Assembly (NCBI GenBank): GCA_003427395.1
Contig: BFEA01000346.1
Coordinates: 1,016,876-1,036,959 of the forward strand
From: Chara braunii
Lineage: Eukaryota; Streptophyta; Charophyceae; Charales; Characeae
Reading direction: 5' to 3'
Length of the DNA: 20,084 nt
A program made the position numbers and the translations under genes. The notes under the pieces were generated by a model. The model ran no database searches. It saw nothing but the letters and a program-made list of their open reading frames with translations, and was not told the DNA's origin. Below are positions 7,642-15,858 of the stretch, piece by piece (position 1 is the first letter of the stretch; each line of letters opens with the position of its first letter).

Positions 7642-7660
7642 CTATGTGTCCGATTTTGGA

Positions 7661-7729
7661 TTCAACGCGGGTTCCGCGTTGAATTATTCAACGCGCGTTG
7701 AATTCGCGTTCAATCCCCGTTTGAACGCG
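7661..7729. repeat. Cluster of three CAACGCG palindromes
   Basis: Three consecutive dyads share one sequence: TTCAACGCG/CGCGTTGAA with a 5-nt loop (7661-7683), a perfect 18-bp palindrome ATTCAACGCGCGTTGAAT (7686-7703), and CGCGTTCAA/TTGAACGCG with a 7-nt loop (7705-7729). They sit between the RNase H remnant and an AT-rich block. Confidence 0.85.
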
Positions 7730-7740
7730 CGTTAGACGGG

Positions 7741-8100
7741 GAAAAACGAGGTCCGCAATGATTTTTTTCCCAGGCTAAACATAATCGGAAAAAAAAAAAA
7801 AAACATATGGGGGCGTAGATCTTTTCGAGGTGTACAACCCCATATTTTTATTTTTATTTTTTGAGCTTTGAATATGTTTTTAAAAAATAAAAAACATAAG
7901 CGTAATGAAAAAAACAAAAACAAGAAATGACATGAGTCTTTTGTTTTGGGTTTCACAGAGATTTTTTAAGGGCTGAAACAAAAACAGAAAAATATAGGGT
8001 TCTAGATCTTTTAAGGATGCACAACTTTTTTTTTTTTTTTTTTTTTTAACTTCGTGTATTTAAAAAAAAAATCAAAACCATAAACGGGATTATTTTTAGC
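7741..8100. repeat. AT-rich diverged tandem duplication, period about 187 bp
   Basis: Two diverged copies of the order GATTTTTT, GGCT(A/G)AAAC, A-run, TAGATCTTTT, a short GC stretch ending in (G/T)(T/C)ACAAC, poly-T, then A-rich CATAA. The TAGATCTTTT anchors lie at about 7816 and 8003. Long homopolymers make it gene-free. It occupies the space where Ty3 protease and reverse transcriptase should be. Confidence 0.6.
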
Positions 8101-8314
8101 CTGCATTGCTTAGGTAATCTTGCTGGATAGACTCCCTGATTTGGACCTATAGAAGATTGCATGAGCCTAGCGTCCGAAGTCCCGTACAACAAGGTCTTTG
8201 TTTTTTTTGGTTTTTTTCTGCCTTTCTCCTGTTTTCTCAGCCCAGAAATTCGTAATAAACCTGTCTGGCCGCTGCCACTTAGTGTCACATTGGATCGGCC
8301 AAACTCCAATCCGT

Positions 8315-8357
8315 CTGCTAATGGGACCATGCCCCTGAGGTGTGGTCCCATTAGCAG
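8315..8357. repeat. 15-bp perfect inverted repeat, 13-nt loop
   Basis: CTGCTAATGGGACCA (8315-8329) pairs perfectly with TGGTCCCATTAGCAG (8343-8357). The right arm runs straight into the 40-bp tandem duplication. Confidence 0.85.
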
Positions 8358-8420
8358 TCTGATAGAAGCAGACCTGCCAAATGAGGATACTCTGCAGTCT
8401 GATAGAAGCAGACCTGCCAA
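8354..8420. repeat. 40-bp tandem duplication derived from the gag 3' end
   Basis: A 27-bp identical segment beginning GCAGTCTGATAGAAGCAG occurs at 8354-8380 and 8394-8420. The intervening CCTGCCAAATGAGGATACTC matches, with one mismatch, the gag C-terminal coding at 8480-8504, so this looks like locally templated filler. Confidence 0.8.
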
Positions 8421-8460
8421 AAAAAGAAACAGAGACCCATTCGAGCTCATCTTTGCCAAG

Positions 8461-9723
8461 TCAGATTGCCTCCATCAGTCCTGCCAAATGAAGATACTCT
8501 GCAGGATCTACGACATCGGTTGCTTCAGAAGATAATCCCAAAGTGGACGCAATGGGGTCGGTCGAAGACGGCTGTTCAGTGAAGAAGGAGGAGGATTCTC
8601 TATCTCTTTTTGCTTCCAACAATGCGGCCACCCGGCGTTGATTCAAGGCCATAGGCGCGGCTGCTGGCGGAGGTTGGTTACGCTTTGGCTGGGGGCATTC
8701 ACGTGCAAAGTGTCCAGGTTGTTTAAAGTTGTAACATTCAATCCTCCCTACTGGATTGACCGCATGAGGGGGAGCAGGGGGTGCTCGTCCAGATACAGGA
8801 GGAGCGGTCAGCAGAGGGTACGAAGCAGGAACGGGGCGGGAAGAATTATAGTTATCTTTTATTAGCTTCGTCATGATCTGTTCCAACCGATCCACCTGAG
8901 AAGCCTGCATCTCAATCAGATTATTAATCCACTCAGACTGTTTAGCCGTAGCAGTATGAATCATCTGGGCCAGTTGCATGTTAGTAATAGGCATCGATAC
9001 AGCATCCTGGGGCATTACGGTATTCACAGGTGCATCTTTGGAGAAAGAGGAGGCTTCGAGGGAGGCAGGGGATGATAGGGAGAGGGACCCGGAGTCCTGA
9101 TAGTCGTGATCAGGGCGAGGGTAAAATCGTCCCACCGCCCTGAGCCACGAGCGTCGCGGCGGCCACATCTTGGATTGTGTCCGAGATGTCTTCATCCACC
9201 TGACTGATATAATTGCGTGTATCCAGCAGATCGAGTTTAAGTGATTTCGCTATGACAACGGGTAGCTGGTTCGTCTTCGGAGGAACTTTCTTCTGCAGCT
9301 TCGCTTTCAACACTGGATTGTAGAGAAGATCGATGAAGAAATCTCGAGCCGCGTTTTCTTCCCGTCCTGATTTGTCTAATGCAGTTTGAAACTGATCCAC
9401 AAAGTCGGGTAGCAACTCTCCGGGTTCCTGCGGTCGGGTTATTAATACAAACCACGCAGCATCTTCGCCGACTTCGTCGAACCTCGCTAGGAACGCCCTC
9501 TTGAACGTATCCCAATCTACCCATCTATGCTTCTAAACCAATCGTGAGCAGTGTTTTGAAGTAGCAGGGTAATGACGCGAGGAAGATCCTCGGCACCATA
9601 CCCCTGAGCTTGCACGGCTTTGAGACATGCCTCGGGATGAGTGTAGTTGGGATAGAACGGGAAGGTGGCGGGGATGCTTACCATCACCTGGGGAGGTGTT
9701 CCATTAGCATCGGCCATGGGCAT
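8461..9723 (-). pseudogene. Ty3/gypsy gag, two frameshifts, damaged zinc knuckle
   Basis: Minus-strand gag from ATG 9723 (MPMADANGTPPQ) to the stop at 8461. The N-terminal part is in one frame to TAG 9517-9519 (LLLQNTAHDWFRSIDG). The retrotransposon-gag core continues in a second frame (WDTFKRAFLARF…DFVDQFQTALDKSG, about 9530-9110). It then returns to the first frame for a Gln-rich helix (QLAQMIHTATAKQSEWINNL), a Pro/Ala linker and a nucleocapsid knuckle at 8695-8736. That knuckle is CX2F rather than CX2C: the second ligand codon (8725-8727) reads TTT. The C-terminus PAEYLHLAGLMEA resembles the run-in to a protease, but none follows. Gag would form the retrotransposon particle; this copy cannot. 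Confidence 0.85.
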
Positions 9724-9843
9724 TCTTGGTCGAGCTTCGGCGGACCTCTATCGAGTGATGGGAGGACTAAGACGGTTAAGTCGTTTAACTGATCTTCCTC
9801 TCGTCAGCTCGTCTTACTATTATTGTCAGAACCGACACATGTC

Positions 9844-9856
9844 GGCTCCGATACCA
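9844..9856 (-). other. Ty3/gypsy primer-binding site (initiator Met tRNA type)
   Basis: The minus strand reads TGGTATCGGAGCC, one base different from the TGGTATCAGAGCC commonly complementary to the plant initiator Met tRNA 3' end. It lies 121 bp before the gag ATG on the gag strand, the expected position. CCGACA/TGTCGG next to it can form a small hairpin. Confidence 0.7.
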
Positions 9857-10284
9857 ACCTCACGCCCTGCACTGTCTTCCGTTCGAAGTGTTTAAAATTG
9901 CGAAAGGGGCCCCGGAAAGGCAGTAAGATGGGGTGTGCCAAAGATTTTTGGGAAATTGAGTATGGGGGCACAGATAAAATCGAAATCCCTTGTGTCGGTC
10001 CGACTTAGTAAGAAGGGGGAGAAGGGGGAGGGTCCGTCATCGCGCGGGTTTTGAGGGAGAAGAAGGCGCGCGGGGGACTCACGGCGCGGGGAAATTCAAT
10101 CCAAAAAGTATCGTTGAACTTGCCATCGAGCCGTTGCTTATCGTTTCGCGTGGAAGGGGGCGGGCACGTACTTGGTATCCTGTTTCCGGGTCAAGTCCCG
10201 ACGCCGCTCATTACACAACTCTGAGTCCTACGTGGAAGGCCTTCACCGAGTGGCTCTTTCCTTATGCTCACCTTCATCTCGTAC
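9857..10284 (-). repeat. Probable 5' LTR of the minus-strand Ty3/gypsy element
   Basis: Position only: the LTR should abut the primer site on its upstream (higher-coordinate) side. The sequence is non-coding with a GC-rich block (10010-10090). I could not fix TG/CA termini, and no second LTR is visible below 7338, so length and end are uncertain. Confidence 0.3.
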
Positions 10285-10629
10285 TCAGTAGTGAAAGCCC
10301 TTCGAATGGTAACGCTCGAAGCGGTGACAATCGTTGCACAGAGTGTTAGGCCAATGGGGCGTTACTGTCGACCACAGGATGACGATTAGCTCATTGAACG
10401 ACAATAGCAATGAATAAGGTGGAAAGTGTGTGTCCACAATAACAAAACCATCACCGACAAATCTAGAGCATTGAGTTTCAGGAGGGAAGTAGTATCTTCC
10501 GCAAATCTTGGCGACGGCTTCTCGTACGTCCCACTCGCATGCACGTGTCTTCTTCTCGTTATACGGGAAGGGGCGTGGCGGGGATGCGGGAGGCCGGCGC
10601 CCAGTCGGCTTGGGACAATCGGTCCACAT
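10285..10629 (-). CDS. Hypothetical protein or exon (114 aa)
   Basis: Minus-strand ORF from ATG 10629 to TGA 10285. The first third is Pro/Arg-rich (PKPTGRRPPASPPRPFPYNEKK). The rest looks globular: VREAVAKICGRYYFPPETQC, SRFVGDGFVIVDTHFPPYSLLLSFNELIVILW, then WPNTLCNDCHRFERYHSKGF with a CxxC pair. It could be a terminal exon or an intact remnant of an element accessory ORF. No family is recognised. A donor-like AAG/GTGAGC lies just after the stop. It sits upstream of the Ty3 LTR region on the same strand, without a clear link. Confidence 0.4.
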   Translation of the reverse strand: MWTDCPKPTGRRPPASPPRPFPYNEKKTRACEWDVREAVAKICGRYYFPPETQCSRFVGDGFVIVDTHFPPYSLLLSFNELIVILWSTVTPHWPNTLCNDCHRFERYHSKGFHY

Positions 10630-10849
10630 GGCAATAGCAAAATCCTATCTAGCATGCATCCCACATGTCAATCACAACGATCCTACGATCTAGTCGGAGA
10701 CAAGTCCACTAGGCAATCGTCTCATCATTCAAGCATTCCCATTCATTTCCCACAGACATTCATCAAAGAAGGTTCCGGATGCCGTCACAAAAACTACGTT
10801 CTCGAACATCGCCTTCTCCGTGTTGTCATGATGGTGGCGGTGGCGTGAC

Positions 10850-11082
10850 ACAGTGGACGGATTGGACAGCCATTTGAAGATGATTCACAAGGAAATTATG
10901 TAACAAGAAAATCATGTCAACATATGACGAGGTCAGGGAAATAAACAAGAGGGAGCAAACTCACATTTCAAATATTTATCACAAAACAGTGGAACAACAG
11001 CATTTGAATCCATATCGTTTTGTCGGACGCTGATGTGAGGCTCAAGTGGTATCTCAAGTCCAACTCCTCACCCACTCCTTAA
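10850..11082. other. Gene-free stretch
   Basis: AT-moderate sequence without coherent frames, hairpins or repeats that I can see. It leads into the first repeat block. Confidence 0.4.
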
Positions 11083-11415
11083 GTGTGCAAGTGGTTTGGA
11101 TATCTCCGAGTAAAGTCGCACTTTTTCAGGCGAGAGTACAAATGCGAGCTGATTCGGACTTATTCAACGTACAGTAAGAAATTAAGTTCATGGTCGGAAC
11201 AAGACCGAACACAAGTGCGAGTCGATTCGGTATTTTCCACTACACAGCGAGAAATTTCAAGTGCCAAAAAATTCGTACTTCAGAGGAACATTTCGATTAC
11301 GCCGTGCAATAAGAAATTGCCTTCGTGGTTGGTTCAGTGGCGAGTTAACTCGCAAATACAAAACGACTTATTTCTTTTGGGCCGAGAAGATACGCGAATT
11401 ATCGACTAAAGAGGA
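11083..11415. repeat. Diverged repeats of a GCGAnTnAnTTCG core
   Basis: Degenerate units contain GCGAGCTGATTCG, GCGAGTCGATTCG and a perfect 14-bp palindrome GCGAGTTAACTCGC (11340-11353), separated by AAGAAATT-type spacers. They look like older relatives of the regular units that follow. Confidence 0.55.
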
Positions 11416-11830
11416 ACAAATTTAGGGGGATGGATGGTTGAAGAGCGAATAAATTCGCACTTGCAAACGAGCATTTCCATTACGAAACTGGGGCTTGTGG
11501 ACTAAAAAGCCAAAAATTTGGGGGGATGGCTGGTTGAAGAGCGAATAAATTCGCACTTGCAGACGAACATTTCCACTATGAAACTGGGACTTTTGGACTG
11601 TAGAGTAAGAAATTTAGGGGGATGGTTGATTGAAGAGCGAATAAATTTGCACTTGCAAACGGGCATTTTCATTACGAAACTGGGGGTACAAGCGCGAGTT
11701 AATTCTGACCTATGGACTAAACAGTGACAAATTAAGGGGTTGGTTGGTTCAAGAGCGAATGAATTCGAACTTGTAAATGAGCATTTCCATTACGAAACTG
11801 CGGGTATAAGTGCAAGTTGTTTCCGGCTTG
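11416..11830. repeat. 96-bp tandem repeat, about four units
   Basis: The unit anchor AAGAGCGAATAAATTCGCAC recurs near 11440, 11536 and 11632 (spacing 96 bp each) and in altered form near 11750 (spacing 118 bp with extra GCGAGTTAATTC). Each unit also carries GGGGGATGG and CATTTCCATTACGAAACTG. Short open frames inside are by-products of the repeat. Confidence 0.88.
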
Positions 11831-12019
11831 TTCTGCATGTAGTACGAGTCACAGATCGTCGCAAGAGAGAAATAGGAAAATATGGCGTGCTATTTTTTAA
11901 GATGGAGAAAGATTGCGAAGCGATGGGCAGACGACGCATCGATGAAAATACATGGACAAAGATGGCGCACCGGATGAGAGAGATGGCGCACCAAGAGAGA
12001 TGGATGGAGTCACAACCTT

Positions 12020-12112
12020 CCCCCGAATAAAACGTCCGGTCATTACAGCTGAATTCGGGTCATCTTTCAGTCTAAAGACAACTGTAATGAAAGTGCGTTG
12101 TTTATTCCGGGG
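12020..12112. repeat. Imperfect fold-back (inverted repeat about 30 bp, 33-nt loop)
   Basis: The left arm 12020-12048 (CCCCCGAATAAAACG…TCATTACAG) and right arm 12082-12112 (CTGTAATGA…CGTTGTTTATTCCGGGG) are reverse complements with a few mismatches and a 2-nt gap. The outer and inner ends of the arms are the best preserved. Confidence 0.7.
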
Positions 12113-12114
12113 AA

Positions 12115-13390
12115 GAAGGTGGATGGCGCAGGAAGGGAAAGAGATCGCGAACTGATTGGGAGGTGTGCCGCAGGGAGAGAGAGAGATTGTGCACCGATGG
12201 AGAAACATGGCGCAGCAACGGAGATAGCAGGCGATGCGATGGTTAGCGATAGCACAGCAATGGAGAAAGATGGCGCACCGAAGCAGATAGATGACGATGG
12301 AGATAGATTAGGAAAGATAGTGCAGCAATGGAGATAGATGACGAAGGAGATAGACTAGGAAAGATAGCGCACCGAGGGAGATGGATGACGAAGGAGATAG
12401 ATTAGGAAAGATACCGCAGCGATGGGGATAGATGACGAGAGGTCCGTAGAGATCGCACATCGGTGGAGAGAGATGGAGAGAGGACGCGCAACAATGGTTA
12501 GCAATGCCGCAGCGATGGAGAGAGAAGGCACAACGATGACCAAGATTTGTTATTGCACACCATCAGTTCCATCGAGTTAAACCTTCGTTAAGCATACCTG
12601 TCACCTGTTTCATGCGATTCCACAGTGATGGGCGGCTGCACCGACGATGGCCTGAAACAACAATACAATGGTGATGGCGGGATCGCGCACAAGTAATGGA
12701 GAGCCTCTGGTGCAAGGATGGAGGTTTCCCAGTTGTCGAGAGAGATCGCGCAGTGATGGAGTGAGATGGAGAGTGATCACTCAGCGATGGAGGGAGATTG
12801 TGCGGCGATGGAGAGAGAAATCGCGCAGCGCTGCGGTGGGATAACACTAGCGAGGGCTTCGATAGCGATGGCCAGCACTGCGGTGGAGAGCGATGGCGCA
12901 CTGGTGGAGAGTGATGGCGCGACGATGGAACGCGTTACAATGCAGCGATAGCGATAGCGATGGCAGCGATAAAATAGTGATAGCAATTGTGCAACGATGG
13001 CGCACCGGTGGACAGCGATGGCGCAGCGATGGAACAACGATGGAACAACGATAGCGATGGCGCAGTGATGGAACAGCGATAGCGATGGCAGCGATAGTGA
13101 TGGCGCACCGATTGAGAGATGGCACATCGATGGAACAAACGTTGCGATGGCCGCTATGGTACCAGCGTTGCGATGGCGCAGCGATGGCCAGCGCTGCAAT
13201 GAGAGCGATGGCGATTGTCAGCGCTGCGATGGTCAGGCGAGCGTGACGGCTTCGATGGGGGATATAGCTTTGCGTCGCGATGGCGATGAGCTAAGCGCAT
13301 CGATGGAGATGGTGGATGGCGAGCGTTGGCGATGGCGATGAGCTAAGCGCACCGATAACGATGGTGCATGGCTAAGCGCATCGATCCGTT
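12115..13390. repeat. Degenerate GCGATGG minisatellite
   Basis: Over 1.2 kb built from variants of GATGGCGCA, GCGATGG, AGCGATAGCGATGG and ATGGAGAGAGAT. Higher-order pieces include GATGAGCTAAGCGCA repeated near 13285 and 13336. Open frames on the minus strand (Ser/His/Arg/Ile-rich, PSLSL and HRCAI repeats) are by-products of the repeat, so I annotate no gene. Confidence 0.85.
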
Positions 13391-13450
13391 GACATTTGCA
13401 AAATGTCCGAATGACAGCGACACTGGAATTTATAGATTTTCGGTGTTTTT

Positions 13451-13552
13451 TACCTCGGCGCACAACGAATCGCCGCGCCTCGGCGGGAAATAAGTCGTCG
13501 CCTGGCCTTGGCGCGCAACGAACCGCCTCGGCGCACAACGAATCGCCTCACC
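13451..13552. repeat. CTCGGCGCACAACGAATCGCC repeats (shown in part)
   Basis: Three close copies of GGCGCACAACGAATCGCC (one with GGCGCGCAACGAACCGCC) near 13454, 13511 and 13530. The CGAATCG piece is shared with the 55-bp repeat downstream. Confidence 0.6.
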
Positions 13553-13790
13553 TTATAGATTCTTACGCCTTACCTCGTGCGTCGGATCATGCCGATCGAC
13601 GGTCCAGATTACAACTGCGAAAATGACATTGCCTGCCCCTTGTTTTCAGGAACTGTCACATCATTGCACGCCGGAGTAGACGGAGATTTTGGGGCTACTG
13701 GCATAACAGTGGCTCCGTTCATCTGCGCGGTTGAAAATTGTTGATCGACGGCTGACAATTTCCGGTACCCCTTACTGTTTATAGGCCCTT

Positions 13791-13900
13791 GCGTTTTATG
13801 GGCCCAGGGGTGCGATACGCGAATCGATTCGGCCCCACCTTGATGGCGTTTTATGGGCCCAGGGGTGCGATATGCGAATCGATTCGGCCCCACCTTGATC
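13791..13900. repeat. 55-bp tandem duplication with CGAATCGATTCG palindrome
   Basis: Two units, 13791-13845 and 13846-13900, begin GCGTTTTATGGGCCC and differ visibly at only one internal base (GATACGCG versus GATATGCG). Each carries the perfect 12-bp palindrome CGAATCGATTCG and ends GGCCCCACCTTGAT. They sit directly upstream of a TATA box. Confidence 0.92.
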
Positions 13901-13926
13901 CCGACGCGAGGTCTGCTGTAACAAAG

Positions 13927-13935
13927 TATAAAAGG
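13927..13935 (+). promoter_or_regulatory. TATA box
   Basis: AAAGTATAAAAGGCG is a strong core TATA match on the plus strand, 27 bp after the 55-bp duplicated palindromes. Transcription would start near 13960. No recognisable ORF follows, so the product is a non-coding RNA, an LTR-type transcript, or nothing. Confidence 0.45.
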
Positions 13936-14525
13936 CGTTGCAGCCCTCGAGTTATCCCTTTTGTTGGCGCTCCACAGATCAAGTCGCGCTATCGCTTCCG
14001 CGCACGTTCTGATATTTGGTCTTCAGCCCCCACCACCTTCTGCCATAACCCGCTCACTCTTCAGTCTTCGCTCCGTCTGCAGTTGCCACATTGTGTTCGG
14101 TTCGCTCTTTGCTCCTCGGTCTTCGCTCTTCCTAGCTCGATATCCCTCCACCATAGCTGGTTCAGTGGTTGGTTACTCGCTCAACGCACGACGAAGGTAA
14201 AATCATATAACTTGAGTTGTCCTATTCTGTGTCCGATGTCCGAACACATTCCCAAATGCCCTGTCTGTACCTGCAGGATATAACGCCACAACCACGTTCT
14301 GTTGAACCCCGAATCAATTCCCGGTTTTTTTGTTTCACCAGTGGACGTGCTCTGATCTCTTTTCTCCACCCTCCACCTCCGTCCGCCATAACCGATCCGC
14401 GTTCCGCAGCTCGATTACCTTTCACCATAGCCACAATAACGTTCGTATAAAGCTGCTCGATCCCCTTCGCAACTTGCAGTCGTCGCTGCGCATGGCGAAC
14501 CCCGAATCAATACCTAGTTTCTACA

Positions 14526-14709
14526 CTGAATACCGAATCAATTCCCGATTTTCGCTCACCTGTCCCTTGTGAGGCCGCCGACCTGATATCTACATATATA
14601 TATATAAAGATATAGATACATATATGTATCTATATCTAGATATATTGCTAAACTGAACACCGAATCAATTCTCGATTTTCGCTCACCTATCCCTTGTGAG
14701 GTCGCCGAC

Positions 14710-14720
<11 letters not shown>
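14526..14720. repeat. Two-copy direct repeat, spacing 127 bp, flanking AT-rich palindrome
   Basis: About 67 bp starting CTGAA(T/C)ACCGAATCAATTC and ending CGCCGACCTGATAT occurs at 14526-14592 and 14653-14717 with a handful of differences. A shorter relative (CCCGAATCAATTCCCGG) is near 14308. Confidence 0.85.
14608..14637. repeat. Perfect 30-bp palindrome
   Basis: The left half 14608-14622 (AGATATAGATACATA) is exactly reverse-complemented by 14623-14637. It is more than a simple AT run because the GATAC/GTATC positions also match. It could extrude as a cruciform. Confidence 0.9.
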
Positions 14721-14740
<20 letters not shown>

Positions 14741-14743
14741 CGT

Positions 14744-14799
<56 letters not shown>
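14713..14799. repeat. (AT)n - CGTCAA - (AT)n - (AG)n microsatellite
   Basis: AT dinucleotides at about 14714-14740 and 14746-14776 are separated by CGTCAA and followed by AG dinucleotides to 14799. Confidence 0.93.
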
Positions 14800-14800
<1 letters not shown>

Positions 14801-15780
14801 TGCGAGTCAGTTCGCAGTTTGCGACGTACAGTGTTTGAGGATTGACAACTGCGAGGTTATGCGCAGTTTTCTCAAGGTTAGACACATATTTCATTAAAGG
14901 CAGTTCTTTATTTCCACAAATGCGAGTTAGTTCGCACTTTTTGAGCAACACTGCTGGAGAGTTGACAACCCAACCCGTGCGGCTTTCAGGTCTTCAGTTC
15001 CACAATTCCGAGTTAGTTCGTACTTTCCTCTAGTGCTGCGCATCGCCATTATTGTCTTGTCTACAGAACTGCGAGTTAGTTCGCACTTGTCAAAACCCTT
15101 CGCAATTGTCTATAAACCAGGACTTCAGTTCCACAATTTGGAGTCAGTTCGTATTTTCTCGTTGCACTTCGGTTTGCAATTGTCATCCTGTCAGCAGAAT
15201 TGTGAGTTAGTTCTCACTTGTCGATTCGCACTTGTCGATAAACCACATCTTACTCGTTTCGTGCGTCTTTCAGGTCTTCAGTTCCACAATTTCGAGTTAG
15301 TTCGCACTTTCCCCTAGTGCAGCGGGTTGCCATAGTTGTCTTGTCTACAGAACTGCGAGTTAGTTCGCACTTGTGAAAGGCAGAATTGCGAGTTAGTTCT
15401 CACTTGTCGATTCGCACTTGTCGATAAACCACATCTTACTCGTTTCGTGCGCCTCTCAGGTCTTCAGTTCCACAATTCCGAGTTAGTTCGCACTTTCCCC
15501 TAGTGCAGCGGGTTGCCATTGTTGTCTTGTCTACAGAAGTGCGAGTTAGTTCGCACTTGTCGACACCCGTCGCACTTGTCGATAGACCACATCTTACTCG
15601 TTTCGAGGGCATCTAGTTGGGTCGCAATCTTTCCGAACAATTATCGTCTTCCCTCCGAACTTCTGTCTTTCCTATCCTTCACCCGATTGTTGTGACTTCG
15701 TGTGCATTTCGAACACCCATCTCTTACGTCCTTTTCGTCCACCATTTCGTTAAGTCCGAGTTAGTTCGCGCTTCGCTTCT
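14800..15780. repeat. Array of about 12 GCGAGTTAGTTCGCACTTG units
   Basis: Core copies near 14802, 14922, 15009, 15070, 15140, 15201, 15293, 15351, 15388, 15479, 15541 and 15756, alternating between forms ending ACTTTCC and ACTTGTC. A higher-order unit of about 187 bp (starting CTTGTCGATAAACCACATC) recurs at about 15231 and 15418, with a third partial copy near 15574. Apparent plus-strand frames (ELVRTFP, ELVRTCR) are by-products of the repeat. Confidence 0.9.
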
Positions 15781-15858
15781 ATAGTGGTCTGGGGTTGGGC
15801 GTATTAGTCATCCGAGTTGGTCTGAGGTTGGGCGTGCTAGCCAACGGGTGGGACTACA

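Noticed and set aside
8161-8535. 124-codon plus-strand ORF
   Set aside because: Opposes the gag 3' end and crosses the filler duplications and inverted repeat; no independent support.
11740-13341. Short plus- and minus-strand ORFs in the GCGATGG region
   Set aside because: Repeat-derived low-complexity translations.
13609-13893. 94-codon minus-strand ORF over the 55-bp duplication
   Set aside because: Its first third is the translated tandem repeat and the rest shows no recognisable domain.
11083-15780. CRISPR array
   Set aside because: Repeats are regular but spacers are themselves repeated and unit sizes vary; there are no cas genes and the setting is eukaryotic.
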